A DNA stretch of 64,000 bases. Origin: Adiantum capillus-veneris (Eukaryota > Streptophyta > Polypodiopsida > Polypodiales > Pteridaceae). Of this stretch, positions 22,690 through 35,099 are shown piece after piece. Under the pieces are notes generated by a model. The model saw nothing but the letters and a program-made list of their open reading frames with translations. It did not search any database and was not told where the DNA came from. The stretch is from positions 67,666,567 to 67,730,566 of the forward strand of contig CM043970.1 in assembly GCA_014529385.2 (NCBI GenBank). The letters run 5' to 3'. Position 1 is the first letter of the stretch, and each line of letters begins with the position of its first letter. The translations under genes and the position numbers were made by a program.

Positions 22690-23490
22690 AAAGATTGGAA
22701 ATGGCCCATGAGTAGCCAATTCTTTAAACCTCATACCAAGGGCATTTACCAAGCGTTAATGCACGAGTCTAATTGGTTCGCCCGTTTGAACAAATAGTGG
22801 AAAGAACAAATAGTGGAAAAAACAATGGTTGGAAGCTCAGTGGGTTAAGGTCACGAAGAACATTTGGAAGCCACAGTGGCCTCATTTTATGAAGGTATTT
22901 TTGTAAAAGATGCTATGGGCGGCTTTGCCAATAGGCGTAGAGATTGAGGCACGTGGTATTCAATCCGATAGATGTTTAGGGTGCAAAATTGGCTAGCAAA
23001 GACCTGTCCTACCTTTTTATGGAATGCCCATTAATTAGAGGTCTGGCAGGGAAGGTGTGCAAATGGGTACAAAGAAAGTGGATGATAGGGTTCTTCAAGA
23101 AGGATATGTGCCTCTGTGGGAGACAATTCCAAAGTCCTGCACTTTCAATTGTACTCAAATTGTTCAATATTGTTTCTTCAATAATGTCTGGAAGGTCAAG
23201 AATTGCCATGTTTTTGAAAGCGTCCTCTCTGTCGCTAACTTCTCAGAGATTGTACAAGAAAGTAAGGAGTTATTATTTGTGATAGGTAAAAAGCAAGACT
23301 CGGATGATTGACTTAAGGTGACCCTCGCCAGCCACTCGAGCCGTGCTATGTAAAGGGCTTTTGGTAATAGTATGGTATTGTGTATCTCTAACTAGCTTCT
23401 AATATAACCTTGTGTCCCTCAAGGTTCAACATGAGCTTGAGACTGATTTGTATATTTCTTGGTGACATTCTAATACAATCACTCACAATT
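22690..23490 (+). pseudogene. LINE ORF2 zf-RVT domain remnant
   Basis: Reads, with several stops, YQALMHESNWFARL, then WKPQWPHFMKVF, LWAALPIGVEIEARGI, RCLGCKIG and MECPLIRGLAGKVCKWV. This is the order of the plant zf-RVT domain, whose Cys/His pattern is CxxC...HxxxxC (here CLGC then ECP). It is the C-terminal end of an L1-type ORF2. The tail 'acattctaatacaatcactcac' near 23465 may be the LINE 3' end. No upstream RT is attached, so it is a 5'-truncated copy, the usual fate of LINE insertions. Confidence 0.65.
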
Positions 23491-25090
23491 GTGAGTTTTG
23501 GAGAGAAAAAAATTTGATGTTTCCCTATAAGATTCCCAACATATAGCACATCTCTTTGCACGCAGAAGTGCTATAACAATTTTTTCAATCGGAATATTGA
23601 GGTTTTTGGACTATATAGTCCTTCGTAAAGAGTTGGATTTTGGGTGCATCTTTGGGCCATTAGATAAAGCTTGCCAACTAGAGCTACATGGCACGTTAGT
23701 GATAATGAACTTTTTTTTAAAAATATTTATTTTAGGTCCTTGTGACATGGCAAGCAAGTGATAATGAACTTTTTTTTTAAATTATTTCTTTTAGACCCTT
23801 GTGACCATGGTGTTGACATTTGTGTACTTGTCTTTTTACGGAGGGACATTGAGTATAGTGTCAAACATTATTTTTTATGCTTTTGAAATATATTGTAATG
23901 TAAATAATTTTTTGTCACACTTTTTTTCAAAAACATAATATTTTATTGTGATATAGGGTGTTTTAAAATATTAGTGTCATTTTCTATTTTTCTCTCTCAT
24001 AAAAGAGCCTCTTATTATGAAATTCTTCTCCATAGCCTTATGCAGGCCATAGTGAATTTTCACCTTGTTTTGTTCATCGTATATTCCCAAGTGGCGAGTT
24101 TCTTCTGGTTCATTACCTTCATTGCTTTATTCATGAAATTGAAACATCTAAATAACATCGTTTTCATGAAAAGGGATTTTATACAATTTTCATTGAGTGT
24201 ATGGAGATGATTATTTTTGTCAAATTTTTTAAAACATTTTGAGAGAGAGAGAGAGAGAGAGGGAGAGTGAAGATCAGATCTATCAAGGTTTGATTCCTTT
24301 TGTGTCAATGTCCCTTACATCTCAACTTACGTCAAAACTTGTGATTGCCCTATGTTGAATGCACGGCTCTAATTTTCTCGAATCACATCAACTGCTAACC
24401 AACTAGAAATATTTTAATCACATTGTTTTTGATAGCACCCTAGTCTTTGAGCATAAGTTTGCTCCCACAGTAACCATAAAATCAGATAAATAGGGGGTAA
24501 TCAATTATATAGTGAGCTCATTTAGACACCTCTTTTAGTGAAACAAAGTCGACATATGCAAGGAATCTTGAGAGCTCTTGGATTTTCTTTCTTTGTTCCT
24601 TCGTTTGAAACAGGCTAATCTAGATTTTCAATAGGCTCCATGCTAGACCAAGGAAACCCTTCCCAAACACTATGAAGAAATTGCAACTAGAAGCGATTGG
24701 GATTGTCGTTTATGTGAATATGTATTTGCATGCATGCCAATGTCCAGGCTTTTGTGTATTTTAACTGGTTGAAATTGCAAAATCTTGGCTAAATTAAGAA
24801 CTTGCCTTGAAGTTTTTGCATAAATACTAGCGTGCACGCTACATTAATTAGCACACGTTTTGCTCTGCATGTGAGCGGGGCGAGCCTTGATTGTGCGGGT
24901 GGGGCTTGTGCTACGCCCCTTTCTTGCTTGCAAGAAACGCTCTTTTGCCTGCCTATTGTCAAACGGATCGCGATCCATCCGACATTGGATCGCAATCGGT
25001 TGATCAAGGTTGTGGGGCAGGTATACGTATACTCATATCGAAATCGATTGACCCTGTGGATCCACACAAGTTATATTATAGAAGCTTCCA
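23491..25090. other. Non-coding; no gene recognised
   Basis: AT-rich with T-rich runs around 23700-23950 and a (GA)n tract at 24240-24261. Near 24960-25000 the phrase GGATCGCGATCCATCC occurs; a similar GATCGCGATCCATC lies at 17450 upstream of LINE copy 1, so this may be LINE 5' untranslated sequence. Confidence 0.4.
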
Positions 25091-25245
25091 AAACCCGGTC
25101 AGCTTGTGCTGATTGCGATCCATTGTTGGATAGGCAGTAACCTTAGCTCAAGGGTCTTTTTTCTTTTAAGAGAAGGGGAAAAAAAAAAGGAAGAGAAGGT
25201 GTTATTTAACCTTGTCCTGGTCACGTCCACCTTAGCTTTGGAGTA

Positions 25246-26694
25246 CATGGATAGAGCACACAAACCATCTTATGCAGAAGCACTGATGGGGAGCAGCAGG
25301 GGGGACGAGGTCCCTCCACCATGCGAGAAGGGTCAAGGCCCGAAAACAGTTGGGGGCGGTACAGGCGGAGGAGGGGGTAACCCGAAAGTGATGAGGGTAG
25401 TCAAAACGACATTTTGGGGATGAATAAAGAGGAGCTGAAAGGACGCAAGGCCCTGATTGAAGAAGAATTTGTCGAGATTTTGAGCACTCTATCCTTGAAC
25501 AAGAGGACGCTAGAAGAAGTGGAGTCATTCATTGGATTTCAGGATGCCGCAAAGGGAGACAAATCATATCAAGCCCTTAAAAAAACACTCTCTCAAAGTG
25601 TGGAAGTGGAGGATGCTCTCACTATTTCCATTCTACCTACTCTGATTAAGAAGCAGCTTGTCGAGCTGGCTAAATCTACCATGATCATCGATTTCATGGA
25701 CAGAGTATCTGTAAGAGCGGAGCTGATCAATTGGCTCTAGAGCTCCAATGTCCTCAACCAAGGAGCTCTGCCCTGAGCGTGCAATACCTAGCTAAAGGCT
25801 TCTTCTCTATGCAATTCAATGACGAGGCGGTCGTGGCCAAGGTCCTGGCTAAAAGCTTGTTGGTGCTTAACAAGTCGCCGGTATGTGTGCTCCCTTAGGA
25901 TACTTCCTTTAAATCTCTCAATGCATTCCACGACATGTGTCTAGTATGGGTGGAATTTGTAAGCCTCCCGCTATGGCTGAGAAGTAATCTAAAAGACCTT
26001 GCAACCACACTAGGTACCCCTCTGTTTATACCATCTGATAGAATATTGGGCACTGTTGCCAACAAGGTGTGTATTTGGTGGGATCTCAAAAAGCCTCAGT
26101 CTAAGAATCTTGTAGTGACATGCTTCAAGTGCAACAAATTTGGACATTTTGCTAGATCGTGCCCAACTGCTGCAGTAACAACCCCCAGCCCAGTGTCTGC
26201 CGAAAAAGATAAGCCTACAACGGGACAAATAGATACTAAAGAAGAGAATCCACAGAGGGAGGCTGAGAAGATCCTAAAAAATAGGCAACAAAGGTCCGAC
26301 TTGGGATCTATAGGGAATTTGGAGAAAGCAGCCAAAGCCCAGCTTAGCAATGCTAAAGACACCCCCCACGATCGCTTCGCATCTATTGCCCAAAAAAACA
26401 GTTTCTGCTCGGCTTCATAAGATTGTGATATCCCCCACATTCAGAAAGAAAAAGGAAAAATGGCATCAAGTCTCCCACATCTCATGTAAGCGATTCAAAT
26501 CCCAGGAGCGGGTAGCAGGGCTTCTTAAAGGAGCCCCGCAAGATATTCCCAAATCCTCCATCCTCTTTGATAACATCTATGAGGTACTTCAGGATGCTAC
26601 CCCTAAAAACCTCAATGTTACAAATGGGATTAATAGGAAAGATGGCACGAAAGTAGATCTGGAGGTTGAGGAGTATGTACCCCTTTCTCAATAA
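25246..26694 (+). pseudogene. LINE ORF1 (DUF4283-like plus CCHC knuckle), copy 2
   Basis: A first frame (MDRAHKPSYAEALMG to VKTTFWG, 25246-25423) overlaps a second that starts ATGAATAAAGAGGAG at 25417. The second carries the DUF4283-like core (VELAKSTMIIDFMDRV, AELINWL) and after a stop continues to FVSLPLWLRSNLKDLATTLG, CIWWDLKKPQSKN and an intact knuckle, CFKCNKFGHFARSC (CX2CX4HX4C). The C-terminal 115 residues lie in a further frame, 26350-26694. The role in the family is RNA binding and particle formation. Frame changes and stops make this copy non-functional, with the reservation that the first frame change is shared with copy 1. Confidence 0.75.
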
Positions 26695-26789
26695 TGGAAA
26701 AGATCGTATTGCACTCATAGAACATGAAGTGGCTTAAACCCCAAAACAGAGGTCCTTTTTTTGGGAAGAAGTTAGGAATGACAAGAGTA

Positions 26790-27130
26790 TTAACTGTTGG
26801 GCGCGATCCAAGAACATCACCTTGATGCTACTAGCAAAAGACGACAGGTCGTGGGGACCAAGCTAGTCTTTTACAGTGAAGGTGCTTGTGGGTATAGTGG
26901 CATCCTTTTGGTGGTGGACAGAGACCCAGAAGTGGTGTTTAATCATCCCTTGGAAAGAGATCTAGGAGTTAAGATTAAGTGGGTTGATCAAAATATCACC
27001 ATAATCAATATTTATGGTCCCTATTTGGCTAAGGATAGAGCCAAGCCCTGGGGGTAGCTTAAGGACTTTCATGCGGAATGTGAGGGAAATGCCAAGGACC
27101 TCCATCTACACCATTTCCAAATGGATACAC
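26790..27130 (+). pseudogene. LINE ORF2 endonuclease fragment, copy 2
   Basis: Starts with the NCWGAIQEHHL-type block of apurinic-like endonucleases, where Glu and His near 'QEHH' belong to the active site. It runs through GACGYSGILLVVDRDPEVV and ITIINIYGPY before a stop at 27055-27057. A short tail (KDFHAECEGNAKDLHL) is recognisable behind it. RT is absent. The enzyme nicks target DNA to prime reverse transcription; this piece lacks the SDH end of the domain. Confidence 0.7.
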
Positions 27131-28642
27131 CACTATTCCTGACATCCCTCCCGTTTGAGACCAACACCAAGACAGGACTCCTCCTACTCTTCAATGCCAA
27201 CTCAAGGGAGTTATAACATTCACTTTTTTCTCATATGGAACCCTTTTACACCAAAATATCTTTCCTTATCAATTCAAAATTTCCAATCGATGCCATTAAA
27301 CTAAATTTGAACTCTACCTTCTAGGGTCAACTGATGGGAGTTCTCTAATTCACCCTTGGCTCAAGATCACTGACGCTTTTTTCCCAATTATGACGAGCAA
27401 TCCCTCGTTTCCAAGTTTTGTCCCCATTTTGTATATAAGAATCCTTTTACCCATTCTTGACTTATCTTAATGTACAACATAAAATTGGGTTCAACTTTTC
27501 GGCCAACAAATTTACCCTTCGAAATCCACCCTCCTATCGAACTCCACCCTCCTATCGAACCATTCAATAAATGCATCTTTGCAAGGTACTACTCTGATAC
27601 TAGAAAAACAGTATTCTAAACATATCAAACGAAGAATACATTTCAAGCATTTGAAAGCAGCATGCAAATTGTTGCATACCCTTACAAGTGTACATTTATC
27701 AAGTCGTTCTCGCTTTTTTTCCTTTTTAGAATATTCTACTTCCTTTTTCCTTTAGTATTATTAAAGTTATCTAGTTATCTTTCAAGCAATCACATATACT
27801 TCTACAACCATATCCCCATCCTCGCCCGATGACTCAGGTATCCTTTCTCCTCCGCCATGTGTGGAGACGAGGCCATTCTTATTTTCTTTATCTTGCTTGG
27901 GAAAGACTTACAAAACTGATCTACCTTAAGTTATTTTTAGATAAATATTCCGAGAGCATAGCAAAGGTCTAGCTCATGAGGACAATTGCGAGATAGCCCA
28001 TTTAGATTCCTAGCCTTTGCAAGGTTCATTTATACCAAACAAATAAAAGAGTTTCTTAATTAAATCGCAAAGTTTCTCCCTTATTCAACCCCTGCTTGGA
28101 TCCATTTTCCTTTCTCCTTTTTCCGTCGGCATCAGGTCTACCCGGACTAAGCCAATTTTTAGACGAAGTCACGAGTTTCCCACCCGGTCTCTAGACTCAC
28201 TCCCATTCAATCCTAGTTCCAAGGCCTTGAGTGAACTCAAGCTCACTTATAGACCAACGGTTATCAATCCTAGATAGAAAGGACCATCCCCCATTGCATC
28301 CCAGAGGTAAACACTTGTGTCGACCTTTTTTCAAACATGTAAGACAAATTTCACACTTCAAACTTCTATGTTATGATAAAACTATCCATGTCAAATCTTC
28401 TCGATAAAGTTTTAATCCTAGTTGAAATTTAGATTAACTTCATTGAGTTATAATCCCTTAGTTCTTATTTCATTTTAATATCTACTCAAACAAGACCTTA
28501 AGAAAAACAACGAGTCTCTTGGGAGTGAAGGTTTTGTCTTGACGTAAATTTAAAGTTAACTCCATCTTGGATAAATCCCATTTGCTTCCTTTGCATCATC
28601 TACCATCCATGGGATATCTCCATGGAAGCGATGGGAGTTATA
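27131..28642. other. No gene recognised
   Basis: Unremarkable AT-rich DNA between the LINE and element A. Short direct repeat near 27530-27558 (CCACCCTCCTATCGAA twice). No coding motif found. Confidence 0.45.
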
Positions 28643-28662
28643 TGTTCAAGCAACACGGTCGT
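28643..28662 (+). repeat. Left piece of tandem duplication copy 1 (ends in the TSD of element A)
   Basis: ATGTTCAAGCAACACGGTCGT ends here, directly at the 5' LTR of element A. The same sequence recurs at 56097-56117 without an LTR behind it, which gives an empty-site reference. The last five bases GTCGT are the left target-site duplication. Confidence 0.8.
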
Positions 28663-28958
28663 TGTTAACCCTCACGGCTCACGGACACCCTATCACCTAC
28701 GACGGACGTTGTATTATTTACTTGGTAGAGTCAAGTACCGGGCTTGTCGGTCCAATAGGAAAAGGGTAAGAGTGATCGCCGATGAGAGGCGCACTCTAAC
28801 TGGAACATTCAAGGGATTAGTTGGCTAAGCATGGTCGCCCAAGTGTGAATAGGGCGAGCTCATATAAAAGTCAACTAAACCTAAAATTCACTTATTCTCT
28901 CATTTGTGCAATTGAAGAGTGCTCTTGCTCCATCTCCATCTTCTTCTTCTTCATCTCC

Positions 28959-29025
<67 letters not shown>

Positions 29026-29294
29026 TGCTTGAGAGAGAGAGAGAGAGAGAGAGTGTGCGATCGAGCATTGTGGCGGCACGACGGCGGCGAGGCGGTTGAG
29101 CGCGGCGTAGTGGCGTCTCCCTCTTCTTCGCGGCGAGTAATCCTCCACAACAGGAAGCGTAGAGCGGTGAGTGACACACCAACGCCATCTTTGAGCTTAC
29201 TAGTTTAGGCTTGTTGTGTGCTTGGAGTCATTTGTGGCTCACACACAGTGTATCGGCAAGTTCCTTGCATTGACACGTGCGACATACGTGCACA
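28663..29294 (+). repeat. 5' LTR of element A
   Basis: TGTTAACC...GTGCACA, 632 bp. TATA box TATAAAA at 28863-28869. A compound (GT)n-(GA)n microsatellite at 28961-29053 lies about 95 bases downstream of the TATA box, in the presumed transcribed R/U5 part. Confidence 0.93.
28961..29053 (+). repeat. Compound (GT)n...(GA)n microsatellite inside the LTR
   Basis: About 30 GT units, a short GCGCGTGCTT bridge and about 11 GA units. All four LTR copies in the window carry the same compound tract at the same place, with different lengths. Confidence 0.95.
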
Positions 29295-29298
29295 TTTT

Positions 29299-29316
29299 TG
29301 GCGCCACTACCGGAAA
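29299..29316 (+). other. Primer-binding site of element A, tRNA-Asp type, degenerate
   Basis: TGGCGCCACTACCGGAAA, four bases behind the LTR. It resembles the TGGCGCCGTTGCCGGGG complement of plant tRNA-Asp with several changes; the copy in element B is closer. Confidence 0.7.
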
Positions 29317-30033
29317 ATGCCATACACTAAGCTTGAATGGCACTCTGTGCTTCTTTTATGGTGCAATTTCAATTGTAGGAAAGGTAAAGAAGGAGGGTGT
29401 GTGTGTTGATAAGAAGGATTTTGTGTTACTACTGTGTATTTTTTTTGTTAATGGAGTTTTCAAAGGTACTGTGTTTTTTCTATGTGTAAGGTGTTAGTAT
29501 TAAGGTTGTTAGTTCTGTGTAATGTAAGGTACAGTAAGTAGGAAGTAGATCTGTGAGAGCTAATAGAGTGTGTTAGTGTGTAACAGTAGGTGTATTAGTT
29601 GGAAGTAGGTAGGTAAAGTGTGTGTGTACTCTCGCTCCAAACGCGGCGATCTTATCCTTCTTTCTTTTTAATTAAAAAAAATTAAAGGTAGGACCGGGAT
29701 CGGGAATATCTTCCAGACCCAAGCCCAAGCTCACGCTCAGACTTAGGCCTTAGTCGCCTTTTAAAAATTACAAATTTTAGCTTCACACGTAGCTAAAAAT
29801 CGATTTTTTGAGGACCAACGGAGCTTTAGGTGACCGAACGTTATGTTGTAAAGCACACCGCAACCCTCTGAGTGATACACTCATTTTGAGCTATCACACA
29901 CTTTAATTTTTAAAAAAATGATCATTAAAAAACATTAAAAACGTTAAAAAAACGAGTGAAAATGGACGCCTAAAAAAGGTAAGCGGTTAATCTTCGAGGT
30001 TATTCGTCGACGCTTGAAGGGTGCCAAAGGTAC
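29317..30033 (+). other. Leader of element A
   Basis: Untranslated leader rich in GTTAGT/GTAGG-type phrases. The last 230 bases, with a CCAAGCCCAAG stretch and a 'gaccaacggag...ggtgaccgaac' block, are recognisably homologous to the leader of element B. No long frame. Confidence 0.6.
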
Positions 30034-32960
30034 ATGCATCTGTGCTTTGGTCGTGTGCTAGAGATGGAGCAACTAAAGAGAATTTCGACTTACGCGAGTT
30101 CTCATTATCCACCTACCTTAGGTTCCAGGCCCTCGACGGGGACCCAAGGTAGTACAAATCAAGACCCAAACATAGCGGCTAGTGACTCTTCCTCTTACTA
30201 CGACATCATGGAGGGTTTCCCAATGCCTAATCCCGATAGCTCAAGCCAAGACATGCATGCCATGGGCCCGCGGTCCGGGCCGAGCGTGCTTAGCCGCCTG
30301 AAGAAAACCTTTAGTAGAGCCACTCGCTCCGAACATGGAGCTAATGATGTAAATGAGGGGGGTGGGAAAGTAAATTCTCCATTCGTGACCAACGTAGACC
30401 CTATACCCTTAGAGAATGTGCACGTGAATACTTCATTCACTGCACCTCCTGACTCTTCAGAATTATTTCCCTCCGAGGTCATATTACCCAATGGTAGAAG
30501 CCTTGCCGAAATGCAAGAGGTTGAGCGATATATCCTTGCAGCAAGGGAAAAGGAAATCGAGAGCTCACGCAAGGCAGAGCAACGAAGAGAGTTAAAAGAG
30601 AAAGCCCCTATGTCAATATCCTTGCTAAGAGAGCAATCGAGTGCTCCTGACTTAGCAACCACTAAGGGCCAATCTTTAGAAAGCCACATTGCATCTGGTT
30701 CAAAGGACACCCCTAGCACCTCAATCCTAGATGGAGCGTTCTTAAATGAGAACTGGGAGTACGAACTACAAATGGAAACTCTGACCGACCTATACACGGG
30801 TCACACCTATCACGTCGGTTGGTTAGATGTCCTACAATCCACAATGTGTGCTACTAGTGTGGAGGATCAACAACAAAGAATTTGTGAGGTCATCCATAGG
30901 GTCATTGAGTTAGAGAGACAGAACAAGGGGATCAACACGCCTCGTTGGATCCTCCATATATTGTTTCTCCAGGGGTCTCAATGAAATCTGAGCCCACAAG
31001 TGATAGCTTTACCTTTTCAAGTTTAGCTCATCTTTCCCTTGATGACACCACGGCTACCATGCCTACCCCAATGATGGGCATGCCAAGAAATATGCCATGG
31101 ACCTCATTTGTTAGTAAAGCACCGATACATGGTAGCTCAATGCCTGCAACAGTACCTACAAGTGTGTACCAATCGTATACACCCATGGGTCCTCGTACTC
31201 ATGTAGTCTCTACTCCTCCCATTGTTTCAACAACCTATGCTCCACAACCACAATACCCAAGTTCTTATTTCCATGGGACTATACCGGCTAGCATTAGCAT
31301 GTCACATCCAACGTCTGCTACGCCTAGGGCCACACATATGAACTTTGGGCCACCACATGGCACAACACCGTACCCAACGTGGAACCCAAGGGCTTCCTAT
31401 GCGCCAAGCCCAATGCCAATACCTACTCCACATGTAGTCTCTGGAGCGCCTTCACCCACGGTGCCTGCTCACTTAGGTGACTTGGCAACATTTGCTCAAG
31501 CTATTGGTCGATCTATTGCTGAGAATACGTGTAACACGCCTGATAGAGATCCTAGAAGGAAGGCAGTACAAATAGCCAAGCTCACACAAAAATTTAGTGG
31601 AGACGGGGATGTGAGAAAGCATATCGAAGTGTTTGAACAAATATGAGATTCTCTAGGAGAACACGATGACCTGCATAAGAGTAATGCTTTAAGCCTAACT
31701 TTACGTGGGAAGGCAAGGGATTGGTATAGAACCCTAAGGGTGGAAGAAAAAACGATTTACCCTAATCTTAGGAGACTGTTCTTGAAAGAATACATACGAG
31801 AGGGAGTGCTTTGGGGTGTAGCCTCTCAGCTCCAGAAAGCCCAACGAGAGGAAGGAGAGTCGATGAGAGACTTTATTAGTCGCTTGAAGCATTTGAATTC
31901 TCGTTGTAATGCAAATGAGCCCTTCAATAATAATCAATTTCTTGATAGATTCATTAGGGGATTACGACATGAGGATATCTACAATGGCCTAGTCATTAGA
32001 GGTATCACCACTTGGAAAGCAGTCACCACCAATGCGATCCAATTGGAGGATAATTTAATGATTCAAGGAGAAAGAGTGTCTGTTGAGCCTAAATCTATTA
32101 GCTCGCAAGCATCAGGGCATCAGCCAATGACCCTAAAGCCTATTGCTAAGGAGCCAAAGATATCTGAGATGACTTTAGCAGATCTCACGAAGGCTATTCA
32201 AGAGATTCTTAGAGACAATTGTGCTCCGCAAAACAATCATATGTATCCAAGAAGGGAGCAACAATGGTGCTCAGTATGCTATGGACCGCATAGTACCAGT
32301 GAATGCCCTACTTTTAGAGTAGAATTCAATGGGAACTGCAATGCATGTGGGAGGTATGGTCATCAAGCTAAGGATTGCATAGTATTTAAGCGCGCGATGG
32401 CCAATAGACCAACCTTAGCATGGACAGACACACCTCGAGTGCCTGCATTGATGCCGGCCCCACCTCTTGAACAACATCACAACACATGGTCCCTAGGGAC
32501 CAAAATGTTGTTCAAGCAACACCTTTACCACCTCCAGTGCTAGGACCGCAACCACCCCATCTGAGAATCACTTATGTGACTCAAGTGGGTTGTGAGTCAT
32601 CTATTGCTTGTTTGGAAGGCTGTGAAGAAGATATAGATCCTAATATTGCCTATGGGATGGATGTACTTGAAGAAAGTCCACAATACTACATGGAGGACTA
32701 TTGGGGACAAGTCAAACATGTATATCAAGTAGCTGCTCTTGCTGCAAGAGGCCAAAATATCGATTACACTGCTAAGCGACACCTCTTCAATGCTATGAGT
32801 GTAGAGGTCCACATCGTGTAGCCGAGTGTCCTATTAGGCTACCAAAGAACGCCACACTAATGCAAACCAATCAAGCGAGCACGTCTACAATGCCGATACT
32901 CATGTGTAATTGATGTGGCATAGATCATTTGATTGCCCAATGTCCAAATAATCCAAATGC
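30034..32960 (+). pseudogene. Gag of element A with four zinc knuckles, broken
   Basis: Starts MHLCFGRVLEMEQ, matching the MNLRSGRVLEHEH start of element B. A 500-residue N-terminal region rich in Pro, Ser and Thr precedes the Retrotrans_gag core (RDWYRTLRVEEKTIYPNLRR, REEGESMRDFISRL, FIRGLRHEDIYNGL) at 31590-32080. Four CCHC knuckles follow at 32267-32305, 32337-32378, 32791-32829 and 32907-32945. The second is CX2CX4HX4C; the other three are CX2CX3HX4C. Stops (for example near 31646 and inside the fourth knuckle) and frameshifts near 30960, 31730, 32500 and 32830 break it. The protein would form the particle and bind element RNA. Confidence 0.8.
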
Positions 32961-33744
32961 ACCGAAGATCACGCCATTAAACTTGATTGAAGTTATCGAG
33001 GAGCCATCACAAAGTACACCTGTGGTACCAGTAAACGTACTCACACGATCGATGCTCCAAAAACAAAATTATATCCTTGAGGAAAGAGACACGGCATCAA
33101 TTGCCCAATCTCAAAAAAAGAAGAAAACACGAAGAAAGAGATCGCAAAAAGCAGCGAAGTCAGACCCCAGTTCAAAGACCAACATAGGGACTAGTGATGA
33201 CCCCATATATATGAACGACACTGAAGAGGATTCTGATTCAGGTGAAACCATGGAGACCAAAATGACCACTAAGATAGAAACCAACAAGGAAGATCTTCAT
33301 GAACCACAATGGCCAGGATCCAAGAAGAAGATAGGAACTTATCCAAACCCTACAGAGGAGATTGAGCGAGTCAAGCAATTAAGGAGTTTGGTAGAAGATA
33401 CCCAACGGGATCTAGAACCAGCACCTAGGCAGATCCAGATTATAGACACCGTGTTCTCTACGCAACAACAACCTCACCAAGTCCATAGACCCTTAGCCAT
33501 ACCTAGTGTCATCCAAGAAGAAAGTGACTTAAAGTCATGGGAAAGTGGGCGTACTCACTTCTTGATGGAAAGAATGTTTACAGAGGGACTACTTGATCCT
33601 ATCGAAGAAATGGAGATCCCATCTTCCCCACGTCAAGGGGCTGAAGTCCAAAAGGTGCCATTAAACATTGCCAAATTGATGGATTTCATGTCTTCAGAAG
33701 TTAGAACCACCATCATGTCCAAACTATATAAAGACTCGAGCTAG
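32961..33744 (+). pseudogene. Gag-Pol linker of element A, charged, unrecognised
   Basis: Continues from the fourth knuckle in one open frame of about 260 codons. A Lys/Arg-rich cluster (KKKKTRRKRSQKAAKS), which could act as a nuclear localisation signal, is followed by an acidic Ser/Asp/Glu stretch and a Pro/Gln-rich part. Then comes KLMDFMSSEVRTTIMSKLYK, which is nearly identical in element B and therefore was under constraint. No known domain. Confidence 0.55.
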
Positions 33745-33806
33745 TCTGAACTCTTCAAGCCTTCCTCAATGGAGAGCTATAGTTTGGGCTACCACAATTT
33801 GCACAG

Positions 33807-34904
33807 ATGGATGGAGCTGGGGAGATGCCAACAGAGGAGGAACACTTAGATCCACAACCCAACCTAGATGAGAACCTTGTTATAGAAATACATGTTAACA
33901 AGTTGGGACAATACTTTGAGGGTGATGAATCCAATGCGACCATACCAATCACTACTAAGGGATTAACTGTGAAGGGAATCCTTAATGGTGGCACTGGGGT
34001 TAGCATTGTGACTAAAAATTGCTGGGAAACTATGGGAAGACCTCACCTTGCGACCACAACCATAGTAGTGAAGATGGCCAATGGGTCTATTGTTAAACCT
34101 ATTGGGATGCTAGAAGATCTCAAGATCAAGGTCTTTGGACTTAAAATAAGGATTACCTTCATTGTTATGGATTTCTCCAAACACACTATGGCATCGGAGA
34201 TGATCTTAGGACGTCCTTTCATGAGGGAAGCAAAAATGGTGCATGACTGGTCTAAAAACGATGTCTACCTGCAGTTCCAAGATTCTGTCATTCGAGTGGA
34301 TCTTGTGACGGGTGGAGCACATCCTCTAGAAAACAGGTTTATAATTGATCATAGATCTGACACCACAGTTCACTCGGCCCCATTGCAGTATTGTTACACG
34401 TGTAAAGCGGACACTGATGTTGGGGAAGATTCTCCTTATATGGATGTACTACCTGTGATGACTGAGTTGGACAATGTGGATTGGGTCCACCTAGAAGCAA
34501 CCATAGACACTTGGGAAAATAGGGGGACGACCTGGGTAACACTTGAGGGGGATGAAATACCACCACTTGTACCCTTAAATATGCTAGAAGCAATGCATAT
34601 AGCTTCTGATGATCTACAAGATGAAAGTTTGACTGGCATTCGAACTAGTAGCGCCTCACAAGACTATAGCCCACACGATTTGGGGTCAGAATCATCATTT
34701 GAAATTGACTCTGAGGACGAAGAATATGAGTTAAATCTTAGTGCAAATGTGGGGACAAACCATTCAGGGCCCAATGGTACCCTAGATGACAATCTATCCA
34801 AGGGAGCAGAAGACACAAGTAGTGATTCATCTAGTGACTCTTCACTAGAGATCTGTTGTAATCGAAAATTAAACAAGAAGAGTAAGAGATATAAGAGGCG
34901 ATGA
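33807..34904 (+). pseudogene. Protease-like domain 1 of element A, altered active site
   Basis: A retropepsin-like domain before RT. The active-site strand reads ILNGGTGVSIVTK, with N-G-G-T at 33983-33994 where a catalytic D-T/S-G-A is expected; element B has D-G-G-A here. The second signature ILGRPFM follows at 34204-34224. The frame is open for 365 codons and ends in an acidic Ser-rich region and a basic KKSKRYKRR cluster. With Asn in place of Asp this copy cannot be an active aspartic protease. Confidence 0.7.
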
Positions 34905-35099
34905 TATCGAGCAAATGTGCGTGCTAGAATAAATAAAATAAATCTACCGCAGAATGGCTTAATTATATAGGGGCATGTGATGCTCATCGGAAGTTGGTAG
35001 ATAAATGGGGTGAATACCTTCAAAGAGTTATATGGTGTAGTCCACAACCCATTGACATCGCACAACTAGAGGCTACAGAGAAGCCAAAGTTGAGCCGTA

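Larger units (their letters stand above)
25230..27130 (+). mobile_element. LINE copy 2 (L1-type), truncated in the endonuclease
   Basis: Holds ORF1 nearly full length and the first third of ORF2 (endonuclease), then stops being recognisable at about 27130. It shares the family with copy 1, shown by parallel ORF1 sequence from the N-terminal MDRAHKPSYAEALMG to the zinc knuckle. Confidence 0.75.

Noticed and set aside
24960-25000. GGATCGCGATCC palindrome near 24.96 kb as a regulatory site
   Set aside because: A similar phrase occurs before LINE copy 1; more likely shared LINE 5' sequence, and 12 bp is short.
28881-29188. Open frames of Cys-Val or His-Thr repeats, on both strands, around 28.9, 36.2, 49.5, 55.7 and 61.2 kb
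   Set aside because: They are translations of (GT)n and (GA)n microsatellites in the LTRs and in the CACTA, with no coding support.
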